Positions 36,876-46,137 are shown, counted from the stretch's first letter. The stretch is DNA of 64,000 nucleotides from Bacilli bacterium (GCA_900768815.1 CAAGEE010000004.1:124001-188000), one strand, 5' to 3'. A program made the numbers and translations. The notes: generated by a model not told the origin, from the letters alone.

Positions 36876-38217
36876 TGTTATTAATTATCCTACTATACCT
36901 ACGGAGATAGTTGTTCATTTGGGGGCTCCAGATGAAGCTGCTGATAATATTAGTTTGCCTTTTGTCGATTATATTAAAAATGTTGCCTCTAATGAAATAT
37001 ATCCGACTTGGCCTGATAGTGCGATAGAAGCTAATATTTTGGCTCAAATATCTTTTGCTTTAAATCGTATTTATAATGAGTGGTATCCAAGTAGAGGATA
37101 TTCTTTTGATATTACTTCTGTACCAGCTTATGATCAAGCTTTTAAAGCTGATAGTCAGGTATTTGATAAGATTTCTAAAAAAGTTGATCAAATATTTAAT
37201 AATTATATTTATCGTAAAGGACAGATTCAACCACTTAGTGCAATTTATTGCGATGGTAAGATTACTACTTGTAATGGGTTGTCACAGTGGGGAAGTGTAA
37301 CTTTAGCTAGACAAAATAAAACTCCATTAGAGATACTTAGATATTATTATGGTAGCGATGTTGATATATTTGAAAATGCAGCAACAGGAGAAAAGATAGG
37401 TGTTTATCCTGGCTATCCTATAAAGATGGGGAATGCTGGGGATAAAGTTAGGGTTATTCAAAGGGAATTAAATAGAATTTCTAATAATTATCCAGCTATT
37501 CCTAAAATACCTAGAATAAATGGAGTATTTGGTGTTTATACTGAGAATAGCGTTAAGAAATTTCAGGAAATATTTAATTTGACTCCTACTGGTATTGTTG
37601 ATTATGCTACTTGGTATAAAATTAAATATATTTATAATGCTGTTAAAAGGGTTTATGACATATATTCTGAGGGTATAGCTGAAGATGAAGCAAAATATGA
37701 TTATGGGCCAACTTTGAAATATTCTGATGTTGGATTAGGGGTTAGAGTATTACACTATGTTTTACTTACAATTGCTTATTTTGATCCAGATTTGCCATCG
37801 TTACGTGTAGGTAATGTGTTTAATGATAATACTAAGGCGATGGTTGTTAATTTTCAAAAAAAGTATGGGTTGCCAGCAACAGGTGAAGTGGATGCTACAA
37901 CATGGAATAAAATAGTTCAAGTGTATGAAGAAACCATTCATAATATTCCAGATGAATATATTCAGTATGAAGATGAGTTTTTTCAAGGAAGACTTCTTAC
38001 TTTAGGTATGAGTGGAGAAGATGTTAGAATTATTCAAAATTTCTTGTTACAAATATGTAGGAAGTTTGGAAATATACCAGGAGTTAGAGTTTCTGGAATA
38101 TTTGATGATTTGATGGAACGATCCGTTAGGAAGATTCAATCTACTTTTGGTATTCCTGTTACGGGAGTTATTGACCCTATTACTTGGTATAATATTGTTG
38201 AGTATTCTAAACAATAG
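36865..38217 (+). CDS. SleC-type spore cortex-lytic enzyme, catalytic and binding part
   Basis: The 450-residue protein has a SpoIID-like lytic domain (LPFVDYIKNVASNEIYPTWP, then FALNRIYNEWY and LSQWGS; about residues 30-175). It carries three PG_binding_1 domains (about 190-255, 292-352 and 382-442), whereas clostridial SleC usually has one. SleC cuts spore cortex peptidoglycan during germination after proteolytic removal of its N-terminal parts. Here those parts are a separate overlapping gene. GGAGGT lies 4 bases before ATG 36865. There is no signal peptide, as expected for mother-cell delivery. yabG follows. Confidence 0.88.
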   Translation: MDNSVINYPTIPTEIVVHLGAPDEAADNISLPFVDYIKNVASNEIYPTWPDSAIEANILAQISFALNRIYNEWYPSRGYSFDITSVPAYDQAFKADSQVFDKISKKVDQIFNNYIYRKGQIQPLSAIYCDGKITTCNGLSQWGSVTLARQNKTPLEILRYYYGSDVDIFENAATGEKIGVYPGYPIKMGNAGDKVRVIQRELNRISNNYPAIPKIPRINGVFGVYTENSVKKFQEIFNLTPTGIVDYATWYKIKYIYNAVKRVYDIYSEGIAEDEAKYDYGPTLKYSDVGLGVRVLHYVLLTIAYFDPDLPSLRVGNVFNDNTKAMVVNFQKKYGLPATGEVDATTWNKIVQVYEETIHNIPDEYIQYEDEFFQGRLLTLGMSGEDVRIIQNFLLQICRKFGNIPGVRVSGIFDDLMERSVRKIQSTFGIPVTGVIDPITWYNIVEYSKQ

Positions 38218-38245
38218 TAATATTTTAGTATTTGAAACATATACT
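38218..38245 (+). promoter_or_regulatory. possible sigma-E-type promoter of yabG
   Basis: TAATATT matches the sigma-E -35 pattern and CATATACT matches its -10 at 7 of 8 bases. The spacer is 13, one base short of the usual 14-15. In Bacillus yabG is transcribed by sigma-K, so this is only suggestive. Confidence 0.35.
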
Positions 38246-38265
38246 TAATTGGAGATGATTGTGTT

Positions 38266-39045
38266 TTGGATTTTAGAATAGGTGATTTGGTAACTAGGAT
38301 TTCTCATAAGCATGATATTTTATTTAAGATAGTTAGTATTGAAGGAAGAACAGTATTTTTAAAAGGTGTTGATTTAAGACTTATTGCTGATAGTGATATA
38401 GATGATTTGGTTAAGGTTGATGAGCATGTTACGGAGGATTCTTTAATTATTGAGAAGAATGCTAGGGACTTAAATATTGATAGAAGTCAATACTTTTATT
38501 TACCTGGTAAGATATTGCATATAGATGGTGATAATGATTATTTAGAACGTTGTATGAAGTTTTATGAGGATATGAGGGTAAAAGCTAATGGAATAAGTCT
38601 TTCTGAAATTGATATGGGTAATAAGATTATGGGTCTTTTAAAGGAGTTTGATCCAGATATTGTTGTTATTACAGGACATGATGCATATTATTCGAAAAAG
38701 AAAGATATAAGTGATTTGAATAATTATCAAAATACTAGTAACTTTATAGATGCTGTTAAAATGGCTAGAAAGTATGAAAAGAGTCATGATAAATTAATTA
38801 TTATCGCTGGAGCATGTCAGTCTAATTATGAAGAATTGATAAGGGCTGGTGCTAATTTTGCTTCTAGTCCTAAGAGGATAAATATACATGCACTGGATCC
38901 TGCTATTATTGCTTCTTCTATTGCTTTGTCTGATCGAAATAAGAGTATTGATTTAATTCATTTAATTGATAAGACTAAATATGGAAAAGATGGGATTGGT
39001 GGAATTATTACTAATGGAACAATGTATGTGGGGTATCCTAGATGA
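38266..39045 (+). CDS. yabG: YabG sporulation-specific protease
   Basis: The 259-residue protein matches YabG: GDLVTRISHKHDILFKI, VRLIAD-type RLIADSDIDDLV, FYLPGKILHIDGD, VVITGHDAYY, AGACQSNYEELIRAGANFASSPKR and NIHALDP. It is a Cys protease that trims spore coat proteins (including SafA in Bacillus) and, in C. difficile, preproSleC. The start is TTG at 38266, after GGAGATG; no other in-frame start lies near. It ends in ATGA overlapping veg. Its neighbours, a LysM protein and split SleC, are plausible substrates. Confidence 0.95.
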   Translation: MDFRIGDLVTRISHKHDILFKIVSIEGRTVFLKGVDLRLIADSDIDDLVKVDEHVTEDSLIIEKNARDLNIDRSQYFYLPGKILHIDGDNDYLERCMKFYEDMRVKANGISLSEIDMGNKIMGLLKEFDPDIVVITGHDAYYSKKKDISDLNNYQNTSNFIDAVKMARKYEKSHDKLIIIAGACQSNYEELIRAGANFASSPKRINIHALDPAIIASSIALSDRNKSIDLIHLIDKTKYGKDGIGGIITNGTMYVGYPR

Positions 39046-39254
39046 CATTAGATAAGATAAAAGAGTTTGTTATGGAAAATAAGGGGGTTTTACATTCTTT
39101 TAAATTTAAAGGTACAAGAAATCAAATTGATGAGTTTCAAGGTGTTATTACGGATTTATATCCAGCTATTTTTATTATAACTTTGGATGATGATAAGGTT
39201 AAATCTTTTAGTTATAACGATTTATTAGCTGATAATTTAGAAATTGTTGATTAA
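39042..39254 (+). CDS. veg: Veg protein
   Basis: The 70-residue beta-barrel-like protein matches Veg (FKGTRNQIDEFQGVITDLYPAIF), which is conserved next to yabG in Firmicutes. In Bacillus it stimulates biofilm gene expression, apparently through SinR. The ATG overlaps the yabG stop, so it is translationally coupled. Bacillus veg is 86 residues, so this one is somewhat short. Confidence 0.9.
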   Translation: MTLDKIKEFVMENKGVLHSFKFKGTRNQIDEFQGVITDLYPAIFIITLDDDKVKSFSYNDLLADNLEIVD

Positions 39255-39291
39255 TTAACCTTGCTTTTTACTTTTATATATTATAAAATAT

Positions 39292-39319
39292 CCTTATAAA
39301 GTGTTCATACTTTATGAGG
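39292..39319 (+). promoter_or_regulatory. hairpin abutting the spoVG ribosome site
   Basis: CCTTATAAAGT and ACTTTATGAGG form an 11-bp stem (one G-T) around GTTCAT. The right arm runs directly into the GGGAGG ribosome site and could mask it. Confidence 0.45.
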
Positions 39320-39332
39320 GAGGAATATTCAT

Positions 39333-39614
39333 ATGAAAATTACATCTGTAAATGTACGTAAAATTGAAAAAGAAGGATCTCGCATGAAAGGTATCGCTTC
39401 AGTTTTATTAGATGACAGTTTTGCGGTACATGATATTCGTATAATTGAAGGAGACAACGGACTATTTATAGCAATGCCTAGCCGAAAGACTGCTGCAGGT
39501 GGTTATCGTGATATAGCTCATCCAATTAATCCTGAAGTTCGTGCAATGTTTGAAGAGGCTATTTTAAAAGCTTATGAGAATGCAGAAGATGTTTCAGAGG
39601 AAGAAGATGCTTAG
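39333..39614 (+). CDS. spoVG: SpoVG RNA/DNA-binding regulator
   Basis: The 93-residue protein is a clear SpoVG ([24 protein letters not shown]-type [20 protein letters not shown]). It is a global RNA- and DNA-binding regulator in Firmicutes, linked to sporulation and division. GGGAGG precedes the ATG. In Bacillus ispE, purR and yabJ lie between veg and spoVG; here they are absent. The terminator stem overlaps its stop codon. Confidence 0.96.
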   Translation: MKITSVNVRKIEKEGSRMKGIASVLLDDSFAVHDIRIIEGDNGLFIAMPSRKTAAGGYRDIAHPINPEVRAMFEEAILKAYENAEDVSEEEDA

Positions 39615-39625
39615 GCATCTTTTTT
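39605..39625 (+). terminator. terminator of spoVG
   Basis: AGATGC, TTAG and GCATCT form a tight hairpin that includes the stop codon, followed by T residues. Confidence 0.88.
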
Positions 39626-39647
39626 AATTCTATTTTTTTTTGCTTTG

Positions 39648-39655
39648 CATATAAT
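39648..39655 (+). promoter_or_regulatory. -10 element of yabPQ, sigma-A or sigma-E type
   Basis: CATATAAT contains a perfect vegetative TATAAT and also matches 7 of 8 bases of the sigma-E -10. Bacillus yabP and yabQ are sigma-E genes, but no clear -35 is seen. Confidence 0.35.
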
Positions 39656-39671
39656 TTTATAGGAGGATTAT

Positions 39672-39965
39672 ATGGATAAACAAGAAAATAGTATTAATAA
39701 TTATAATCATGGAGTTAATTTATTTGAAAGAAAGAGTTTAATTATAACGGGTGTAAAAAAAATAGAAAATTTTGATAATGAACAGTTCTTGTTGGAAACT
39801 ATTATGGGTTTTATGATTATAAAGGGAGTGGACTTAGAATTAGTTAAATTAGATACGTTACAGGGAAATGTATCAATCAAAGGAACTGTTAATAGTATTA
39901 ATTATGTGGAGGAGAATACTAGAAAGAATAAGGAAGAAAGTATTTTTAATAGATTATTTAAATAA
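39672..39965 (+). CDS. yabP: YabP sporulation protein
   Basis: The 97-residue protein matches YabP: HGVNLFERKSLIITGVKKIENFD, then LETIMGFMIIKGVDL and GNVSIKGTVNSINY. In Bacillus YabP and YabQ are mother-cell proteins required for spore cortex assembly. AGGAGG lies just before the ATG. The yabQ start overlaps its stop by one base. Confidence 0.92.
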   Translation: MDKQENSINNYNHGVNLFERKSLIITGVKKIENFDNEQFLLETIMGFMIIKGVDLELVKLDTLQGNVSIKGTVNSINYVEENTRKNKEESIFNRLFK

Positions 39966-40240
39966 TGAATTTAAAAATACAAGTTTTTTCATTGATCTTT
40001 TCTTTAATATTTGGGGTTTTATTTGGAGCTTTAGTTAATTTGAATTATAAGTTGATTTTTAATAAAAATATTAAAATAAAGATTCTGGGTACTTTTACTT
40101 TGATATTAGATATATCATTAATATACTTTCTAGTTATAAGAAAAATAAATAATGGGATTTTACATGTGTATTTTTTGTTTATATTTTTAGTTGGATGTTA
40201 TATAGGATTTACTTTAACGTCGTTTTTACGTAAAAAATGA
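39965..40240 (+). CDS. yabQ: YabQ spore cortex protein
   Basis: The 91-residue protein has three membrane segments (about residues 6-28, 36-56 and 63-86), the topology of YabQ, and follows yabP directly (TAATG overlap). In Bacillus it is needed for cortex formation and locates to the forespore membrane. The assignment rests on topology and position as much as sequence. It is shorter than the Bacillus protein. Confidence 0.85.
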   Translation: MNLKIQVFSLIFSLIFGVLFGALVNLNYKLIFNKNIKIKILGTFTLILDISLIYFLVIRKINNGILHVYFLFIFLVGCYIGFTLTSFLRKK

Positions 40241-40322
40241 GTGTAAAGTAAATTCCTTTTTTTCTTTTTTTATATCTCTTTTTGAAAAGATGTCTTATAA
40301 TATATGGTGAAAAGGTGGGTGA

Positions 40323-40634
40323 ATGTTTATGGCTAAGAAAAAAAGTAGTTCAGTTAAGAAAACTAAGTTAAGATTAGTTGTTTTTGGTTTGTCTTCTGTT
40401 TTAGCAATTGCATTTACAACTTTTACAATTGGACATTATTGGGTGGAAATATATGATAAGTATAAAGAAAAACAGGAATTAGATCAGAAGTTAGCTGATT
40501 TAAAAGATAAAGAGGCGGAACTTAGAGTGGATGTTGATAAATTACAAGATCCGGATTATATAGCAAGATATGCAAGAGAAAAGTATTTATATTCTAAAGA
40601 TGGGGAATTTATTATAAAGATACCTGAAGAATAA
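40323..40634 (+). CDS. divIC: DivIC/FtsB-type septum initiator
   Basis: The 103-residue protein has a basic N-terminus, one membrane helix (about residues 18-40), an extracellular coiled coil (YKEKQELDQKLADLKDKEAEL) and the conserved LQDPDYIARYAREKY end. DivIC pairs with FtsL and DivIB in the division machinery. The ATG at 40323 is 4 bases after AAGGTGG; the next in-frame ATG at 40329 is equally possible. The yabPQ-divIC order is as in Bacillus. Confidence 0.93.
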   Translation: MFMAKKKSSSVKKTKLRLVVFGLSSVLAIAFTTFTIGHYWVEIYDKYKEKQELDQKLADLKDKEAELRVDVDKLQDPDYIARYAREKYLYSKDGEFIIKIPEE

Positions 40635-40650
40635 ATTCTTTTTTTTTTTC
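40626..40650 (+). terminator. short terminator overlapping the divIC stop
   Basis: AAGAA, TAAA and TTCTT form a 5-bp stem followed by a long T-run. Confidence 0.45.
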
Positions 40651-40677
40651 GCTTTGCGATTGATTTTTGTTATGTTG

Positions 40678-40686
40678 TGTTATAAT
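40678..40686 (+). promoter_or_regulatory. extended -10 promoter of tilS-ftsH
   Basis: TGTTATAAT is a TG-extended perfect -10, 25 bases before the tilS start and after the divIC terminator. No good -35 is seen. Confidence 0.55.
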
Positions 40687-40710
40687 ATTCTTGATGATGT
40701 AGGAGGAATT

Positions 40711-42024
40711 ATGATTAATATCGAAAATGATTTTTTATTCCATAAAAATGATATTATAGTTATTGGGTGTTCTGCTGGACCAGATTCTATGGCTCTTGTA
40801 GATATGCTTTTAAAAATACGTGATAAATATAGTCTTTCTTTGATAATAGCTCATGTTAATCATAATGTTAGAGAACAGAGTATTATTGAAGCAAATTATA
40901 TGAAGAAGTATTGTGAAGATAATAATTTGGTTTTTGAAACTATGACTATCTTAGAATATGGCGATGATAACTTTGAGAATGAAGCTAGAAATATTAGATA
41001 TAACTTTTTTGAAAATATAGTTTTAAAATATAATGCTAATTATTTGATGACAGCTCATCATGGTGATGACTTGATTGAGACTATTATGATGAGAATGGTT
41101 AGAGGATCTAATTTAAGGGGATATTCAGGTTTTAAGAAAATAGTAGATATGGATACTTATAAAATAGTTAGACCATTAATATTTTATACAAAGAAAGAAT
41201 TAGAAGAATATAATGATTTAAATGGTGTTAAATACTTTATTGACGCTACTAATAGTAGTGATAAATATACTAGAAATAGATATAGAAAGTACTTGCTACC
41301 TTTTTTGAAGAGTGAAGATATAAATGTACATCATAAGTTTTTGAAATTTAGTGAGAATTTGAATTCTGCGTGTACCTTTATAAATAAAGAAAGAGATAAG
41401 GCTTTAAAAAGAGTATTGCTAGAAGACTCATTAGTTATTGATAAATTTTTATTAGAAGATGAATATATTCAGAGAGAAATACTTTATTATTTACTTAGTG
41501 AGTTTTATCAGGATGATTTGATACTACTTAATGATAAACATATTACTTTAATTATGGATTTGATTTGTAGTAAGAAAGCTAATAGTTCTATTAATTTGCC
41601 TAATGATGTTATTGCGAATAAGTACTATAATATGTTAGAATTAAAGCGTGACATTAGTGAGATTACAAACTATGAAATTGAATTTGATGAGTATGCTACT
41701 TTACCTAATGGACATGTTATTGAAAGAGTATTAGATACTGCTGATAATAGTAATAATATATGTAGGTTAAATAGTAGTGAGATTTGTCTACCTTTAATTG
41801 TTAGGACTAGAAAAATTGGTGATAAGATGTATGTTAAAGGTATGGACGGTTCTAAGAAGATAAAAGATATATTTATTAATAGTAAAATAAAATTGAACGA
41901 TAGGGATTCATGGCCTATAGTTTTGGATTCTAAAAATAGAGTAGTTTGGATTCCTGGTGTTAAAAAGTCTAAATTTGATAAGAAAAAGTCAGAGTCTTAT
42001 GATATAATACTAAGATATAGTTAA
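40711..42024 (+). CDS. tilS: TilS tRNA-Ile lysidine synthetase
   Basis: The 437-residue N-type ATP pyrophosphatase modifies C34 of tRNA-Ile(CAU) to lysidine. The PP-loop reads SAGPDS (residues 21-26) instead of SGGxDS. HVNHNVR, TAHHGDDLIET and FIDATNSSDKYTRNRYR are as expected. A C-terminal TilS domain begins with LPLIVRTRKIGDKM. AGGAGG precedes the ATG at 40711. The order divIC-tilS-ftsH matches Bacillus, without spoIIE or hprT. Confidence 0.95.
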   Translation: MINIENDFLFHKNDIIVIGCSAGPDSMALVDMLLKIRDKYSLSLIIAHVNHNVREQSIIEANYMKKYCEDNNLVFETMTILEYGDDNFENEARNIRYNFFENIVLKYNANYLMTAHHGDDLIETIMMRMVRGSNLRGYSGFKKIVDMDTYKIVRPLIFYTKKELEEYNDLNGVKYFIDATNSSDKYTRNRYRKYLLPFLKSEDINVHHKFLKFSENLNSACTFINKERDKALKRVLLEDSLVIDKFLLEDEYIQREILYYLLSEFYQDDLILLNDKHITLIMDLICSKKANSSINLPNDVIANKYYNMLELKRDISEITNYEIEFDEYATLPNGHVIERVLDTADNSNNICRLNSSEICLPLIVRTRKIGDKMYVKGMDGSKKIKDIFINSKIKLNDRDSWPIVLDSKNRVVWIPGVKKSKFDKKKSESYDIILRYS

Positions 42025-42036
42025 GGAGGAGAAAAA

Positions 42037-44004
42037 GTGAATATTGATAAGAAGACTGTTAAAAGAGGGTTATTACCTTATTTATTCTTATTTATAGCAA
42101 TGTTAGGAATATTTTATTTCTTTAATATTGCTAATAAGAAAGTAAATGTTATTTCATATAACGAATTTGTTGAAAAACTAGATTCTGGAGAGGTTGAAGA
42201 GTTAAATTTAGTTGCTAGGGCTAGTGGATATACTTATGAGGCCAGAGGTAAGTTAGATGGTTATAAGGATAATGAAACATTCTTTGCAAGATTGCCTTTA
42301 AGTGATGAAGTAATGAAAAAGATTGTTGCTGCTAGTGATAATCAAGAATTTAAATTAGAAGTTGAACCTGATCCTGATTCATCTACATTATTACTTATTG
42401 TTGTTAATGTGTTACCATTGGTTTTATTAGTAGGTGTTGCTTTTTGGTTTTTAAATAGACAACTTGCTGGTAATAAGAGTTCATTAGACTTTGGTAAGAG
42501 TAAGGCTCGTTTAAGTAGTGATAATAATAAAGTTACCTTTAAAGATGTTGCTGGTTTAAAAGAAGAAAAAGAAGAAGTAAAAGAAATTATTGATTTCTTA
42601 AAAAATCCTAAAAAATTCCAAAGTTTAGGTGCTAGAATTCCAAAGGGTATCTTATTATTTGGTCCTCCGGGAACTGGTAAAACTTTACTTGCTAAAGCGG
42701 TTGCAGGAGAGGCTAATGTTCCTTTTTATTTCATTTCTGGATCAGACTTTGTTGAGTTATTTGTTGGTGTTGGTGCTAGTCGTGTTCGTGATATGTTCCA
42801 ACAAGCAAAACGTAATGCTCCATGTTTAATTTTTATAGATGAAATTGATGCTGTAGGACGTCAAAGAGGTACTGGACTTGGTGGTGGACACGATGAAAGA
42901 GAACAAACATTAAACCAATTGCTTACAGAGATGGATGGATTTGGTGCTAATGAAGGTATAATTATTATGGCAGCTACAAATAGACCTGATGTGTTAGATC
43001 CTGCATTATTAAGACCTGGTAGATTTGATAGACAAGTTACAGTAAATTTACCTGATGTTAGAGAAAGAGAAGAAATTTTAGCAGTACATGCTAAGAATAA
43101 GACTTTGGCAGAAGGTGTTACATTAGCAAACTTAGCTAAGAGAACTCCTGGTTTTTCTGGAGCAGATTTAGAAAATTTATTAAATGAAGCTGCTTTACTT
43201 GCAGTTAGAAGAAATAAAACTAAAATCACTATGAGTGAGATAGATGAGGCTACTGATAGAGTACTTATGGGACCAGCTAAGACATCTCATAAATATAGTG
43301 AAAGTGATAGAAAACTTGTTGCATATCACGAAGCAGGACATGCTGTTGTTGGTTTAAAGCTTGCTAATGCTAACGATGTACAAAAAGTTACAATTATACC
43401 AAGAGGATCTGCTGGTGGATATAATATGATGGTTCCATCAGTTGAGAAGTTATGTTCTACTAAGACTGACTTGTTAGAAGAAATTACAGGACTACTTGGT
43501 GGACGTACAGCTGAAGAAGTTGTATTTGGAGAAATTACAACAGGTGCTCATAATGACTTTGAAAAAGCAACTAAGATTGCTCGTGCTATGGTTACCGAAT
43601 ATGGTATGAGTGACTTAGGTCCATTACAATTTGAGCAACAAGAAGGTAGTGTATTCTTAGGAAGAGATTACAATAAGATGCAACATTTTTCTAATGAAGT
43701 TGCTAATGAAATAGATATGGAAATGAGAAAAATCATTGATGATTGTCATAAGAAGGCTACTGAGATAATTAAACAAAACAAAGATTTATTAAAATTAATT
43801 GCTGAAGCATTATTAGAATATGAAACATTAACTAAAGAGCAAATCGATTACTTAGTTGCTAATGGAAAAATGCCTGAAGAAAATGAAGAAACTAGTTATG
43901 AAGCAATGTCTATTACTAAGTTAAGAGAAATTGCTAAAGAGAAGGGTATTAAAAATTATTCCAAATTAAGTAAAGCAGAATTATTAAAAGAACTAGATTC
44001 ATAA
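42037..44004 (+). CDS. ftsH: FtsH membrane ATP-dependent zinc protease with extra C-terminal domain
   Basis: The 655-residue protease has two membrane helices (about 10-28 and 118-140), AAA motifs FGPPGTGKT and [16 protein letters not shown], the second-region-of-homology RPGRFDR and the zinc site HEAGH. The usual protein ends near residue 615. Here about 40 more residues end in [24 protein letters not shown] sequence, resembling SAP/Rho_N domains that bind nucleic acid. The start is GTG after AAGGAGGAG. It degrades membrane and short-lived proteins. Confidence 0.96.
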   Translation: MNIDKKTVKRGLLPYLFLFIAMLGIFYFFNIANKKVNVISYNEFVEKLDSGEVEELNLVARASGYTYEARGKLDGYKDNETFFARLPLSDEVMKKIVAASDNQEFKLEVEPDPDSSTLLLIVVNVLPLVLLVGVAFWFLNRQLAGNKSSLDFGKSKARLSSDNNKVTFKDVAGLKEEKEEVKEIIDFLKNPKKFQSLGARIPKGILLFGPPGTGKTLLAKAVAGEANVPFYFISGSDFVELFVGVGASRVRDMFQQAKRNAPCLIFIDEIDAVGRQRGTGLGGGHDEREQTLNQLLTEMDGFGANEGIIIMAATNRPDVLDPALLRPGRFDRQVTVNLPDVREREEILAVHAKNKTLAEGVTLANLAKRTPGFSGADLENLLNEAALLAVRRNKTKITMSEIDEATDRVLMGPAKTSHKYSESDRKLVAYHEAGHAVVGLKLANANDVQKVTIIPRGSAGGYNMMVPSVEKLCSTKTDLLEEITGLLGGRTAEEVVFGEITTGAHNDFEKATKIARAMVTEYGMSDLGPLQFEQQEGSVFLGRDYNKMQHFSNEVANEIDMEMRKIIDDCHKKATEIIKQNKDLLKLIAEALLEYETLTKEQIDYLVANGKMPEENEETSYEAMSITKLREIAKEKGIKNYSKLSKAELLKELDS

Positions 44005-44020
44005 TTTAGTTCTTTTTTTT
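43990..44020 (+). terminator. terminator of ftsH
   Basis: GAACTA pairs with TAGTTC across the ftsH stop codon, followed by eight T residues. Confidence 0.75.
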
Positions 44021-44021
44021 C

Positions 44022-44049
44022 TTGAAAATTATTCATTTCATATTATAAT
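44022..44049 (+). promoter_or_regulatory. promoter of mscL
   Basis: TTGAAA and TATAAT are 16 bases apart. Confidence 0.65.
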
Positions 44050-44083
44050 AACAACATCAGATATTTTTTAGAGAGGAATTTTT

Positions 44084-44512
44084 ATGAAAAAAGAAGTTAT
44101 TAAGAAGAGTGAAGAAAGTATTAAGAAGTTGGAAAAGGGTGCGACAGAATTTAAGACTTTCATATCTAAGGGAAATGTTGTGGATATGGCTGTTGGTGTA
44201 ATTATTGGTTCTGCTTTTGGAAAAATAGTTACTAGTTTAGTTAACGATGTTTTAATGCCTTTGATTGGTGTTATTTTAGGAGGTCTTGATTTTTCTAATT
44301 TAAATATTAAAGTAGGTGAGGCTACTGTTATGTATGGATCTTTTATTCAGAGTATAGTTGATTTTTTAATAGTAGCATTTTGTATTTTTATGATGATTAA
44401 AGTACTTGATAAATTTAGGAAGAAGGAAGTTAAGAAAGAAGAGCCTCCTAAGAAGGATGAAAATACTTTATTATTAGAGGAAATTAGAGATTTGTTAAAG
44501 AAGAGAAAATAG
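44084..44512 (+). CDS. mscL: MscL large-conductance mechanosensitive channel
   Basis: The 142-residue protein has the MscL core: GNVVDMAVGVIIGSAFGKIV in the first helix, NDVLMPLIG, and a second helix SIVDFLIVAFCIFMMIK, with a coiled C-terminus. It releases solutes during osmotic down-shock. The N-terminus carries about 20 extra Lys/Glu-rich residues compared with E. coli. It has its own promoter; the gene is not part of the Bacillus ftsH neighbourhood. Confidence 0.95.
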   Translation: MKKEVIKKSEESIKKLEKGATEFKTFISKGNVVDMAVGVIIGSAFGKIVTSLVNDVLMPLIGVILGGLDFSNLNIKVGEATVMYGSFIQSIVDFLIVAFCIFMMIKVLDKFRKKEVKKEEPPKKDENTLLLEEIRDLLKKRK

Positions 44513-44537
44513 GTTTATTTTTTAGGATGTGATAGTA

Positions 44538-45536
44538 GTGAAATGGAAGATAGGAAATATCGAGATTAAAAATCAAGTAGGATTAGCACCTATGGCGGGT
44601 ATTTCTAATCCAGCTTTTATGAGAATTGTTTCGGAACTCGGATGTGGGTTTGCGGTTACTGAACTTATTAGTTCTGAGGCAATTGTTAGGGGCAATAAGA
44701 AGACTTTTGAGATGTTGAATGGTATTGATACTTTATCTTTTCCAGTAGGTGTTCAGTTATTTGGAGGAGATCCTGAGGTTATGGCACGTGCTGCTAAAAT
44801 AGTTACGGATTTGTATAAAAATGTCTTTATTGATATTAATATGGGTTGCCCTGTACCTAAAGTTGCGGTTAGAGCTCAAGCAGGTTCTTATCTGTTAAAA
44901 AATCCAGACCTTGTTTATTCTATTGTTAGTTCTGTAGTTAATGCAGTAGATGTTCCAGTTACAGCTAAGATTCGATCTGGATGGGATAGTAATAGTATTA
45001 ATGCTGTTGAAATTGCTAAGACAATAGAAAAGGCTGGTGCTAGTGCTATTTGTATTCATCCTAGGACTAGGAGTCAGGGATACTCTGGAAAGGCAGACTG
45101 GAGTGTTATAAAAGCAGTTAAAGAGAGTGTTTCTATACCTGTTATTGGTAATGGTGATATTAAGACTTATTTTGATGCTAAACGAATGCTTGATGAAACT
45201 TTATGTGACGCTGTTATGATAGGTAGAGGTGCTTTTGGTAATCCTTGGCTAATAAAAAATTCAGTTAATTATTTAGAAGATAGGAATATAGTTAAAGTTA
45301 GTAATATAGAAAAAATAGATATGGTACTTAAACATTTAAATTATTTAAGTGAATTAAAAAGTGAAAAGTTGGCTTGTCTAGAAATTAGAAATCATATTGC
45401 CTGGTACTTAAAAGGAATAGATGGAGCAAATGATGTGAAAAATAAAGTATATAAAACTACTAAAGTTTGTGATATAATCAATATATTAAATGAATTTAGG
45501 GAGGAGTTGTCTTCAAAATATGAAGAAAAAGAATGA
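44538..45536 (+). CDS. dusB: DusB-type tRNA-dihydrouridine synthase
   Basis: The 332-residue TIM-barrel flavoenzyme has [13 protein letters not shown], the catalytic Cys in [20 protein letters not shown] and GNGDI. It reduces uridine to dihydrouridine in tRNA. I start at the GTG at 44538 because AGGA lies 10 bases upstream; an in-frame GTG at 44529 would lie one base from that site. The dusB-lysS neighbourhood is as in Bacillus (yacF-lysS), with an RDD gene between. Confidence 0.93.
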   Translation: MKWKIGNIEIKNQVGLAPMAGISNPAFMRIVSELGCGFAVTELISSEAIVRGNKKTFEMLNGIDTLSFPVGVQLFGGDPEVMARAAKIVTDLYKNVFIDINMGCPVPKVAVRAQAGSYLLKNPDLVYSIVSSVVNAVDVPVTAKIRSGWDSNSINAVEIAKTIEKAGASAICIHPRTRSQGYSGKADWSVIKAVKESVSIPVIGNGDIKTYFDAKRMLDETLCDAVMIGRGAFGNPWLIKNSVNYLEDRNIVKVSNIEKIDMVLKHLNYLSELKSEKLACLEIRNHIAWYLKGIDGANDVKNKVYKTTKVCDIINILNEFREELSSKYEEKE

Positions 45537-46122
45537 AAAAGCTTTATTTATACATAGATTAGGAGCATTTATTATTGATATATTTCTAGTTTCATGTATA
45601 ACTTCTTTAATTTCTTATCCATTTTTAGATAGTAAATCAATTAATAAACTTAATAATAGTACTACTGAGTTGATTGAGAAATATACTAATGGTGAGATAA
45701 ATATTGAAACTTATACTGATGAGGTAAAAAGTGTTACTTATGAACTTGCTAAAAAACAAGGAGCTAGTTCTTTAATTACTATTACTTTGACTATTTTATA
45801 TTTTGTTGTTTATCAATATAAAAGACAAGGTCAGACTATAGGAAAACAGCTTTTAAAAATTAAAGTTGTTAGTTCGAATGATGAAAAGTTAACTACTAAT
45901 AATTATGTTATTAGATCATTAATTATTAATTCTGTTTTAGTTGATTTAATTAGTTTGACTTTTGTAATATTTGGTGATGTTAATACTTATTTTTATAGTA
46001 CTGCAATTTGTGGACTAGTTAAGTATGTGTTATTATTAACTTGTGCTTTTATGGTTATGTGGAGTAAGTCTGGTATGGGATTACATGATAAGTTAGCACA
46101 TACTATGGTTGTTAAAGCTTAG
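45520..46122 (+). CDS. RDD-family membrane protein
   Basis: The 200-residue protein begins [20 protein letters not shown], with the [10 protein letters not shown] segment that names the RDD family. It has four probable membrane segments and [17 protein letters not shown] in the loop typical of this family. RDD proteins have varied transport-related roles; none can be assigned here. The start overlaps dusB by 17 bases; GGGAGGAG is 13 bases upstream, rather far. Confidence 0.85.
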   Translation: MKKKNEKALFIHRLGAFIIDIFLVSCITSLISYPFLDSKSINKLNNSTTELIEKYTNGEINIETYTDEVKSVTYELAKKQGASSLITITLTILYFVVYQYKRQGQTIGKQLLKIKVVSSNDEKLTTNNYVIRSLIINSVLVDLISLTFVIFGDVNTYFYSTAICGLVKYVLLLTCAFMVMWSKSGMGLHDKLAHTMVVKA

Positions 46123-46137
46123 AAGAGGAGAGATATA

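Noticed and set aside
42861..43229. Minus-strand open frame of 122 codons inside ftsH
   Set aside because: It is a shadow of the conserved AAA domain and has no start signal.
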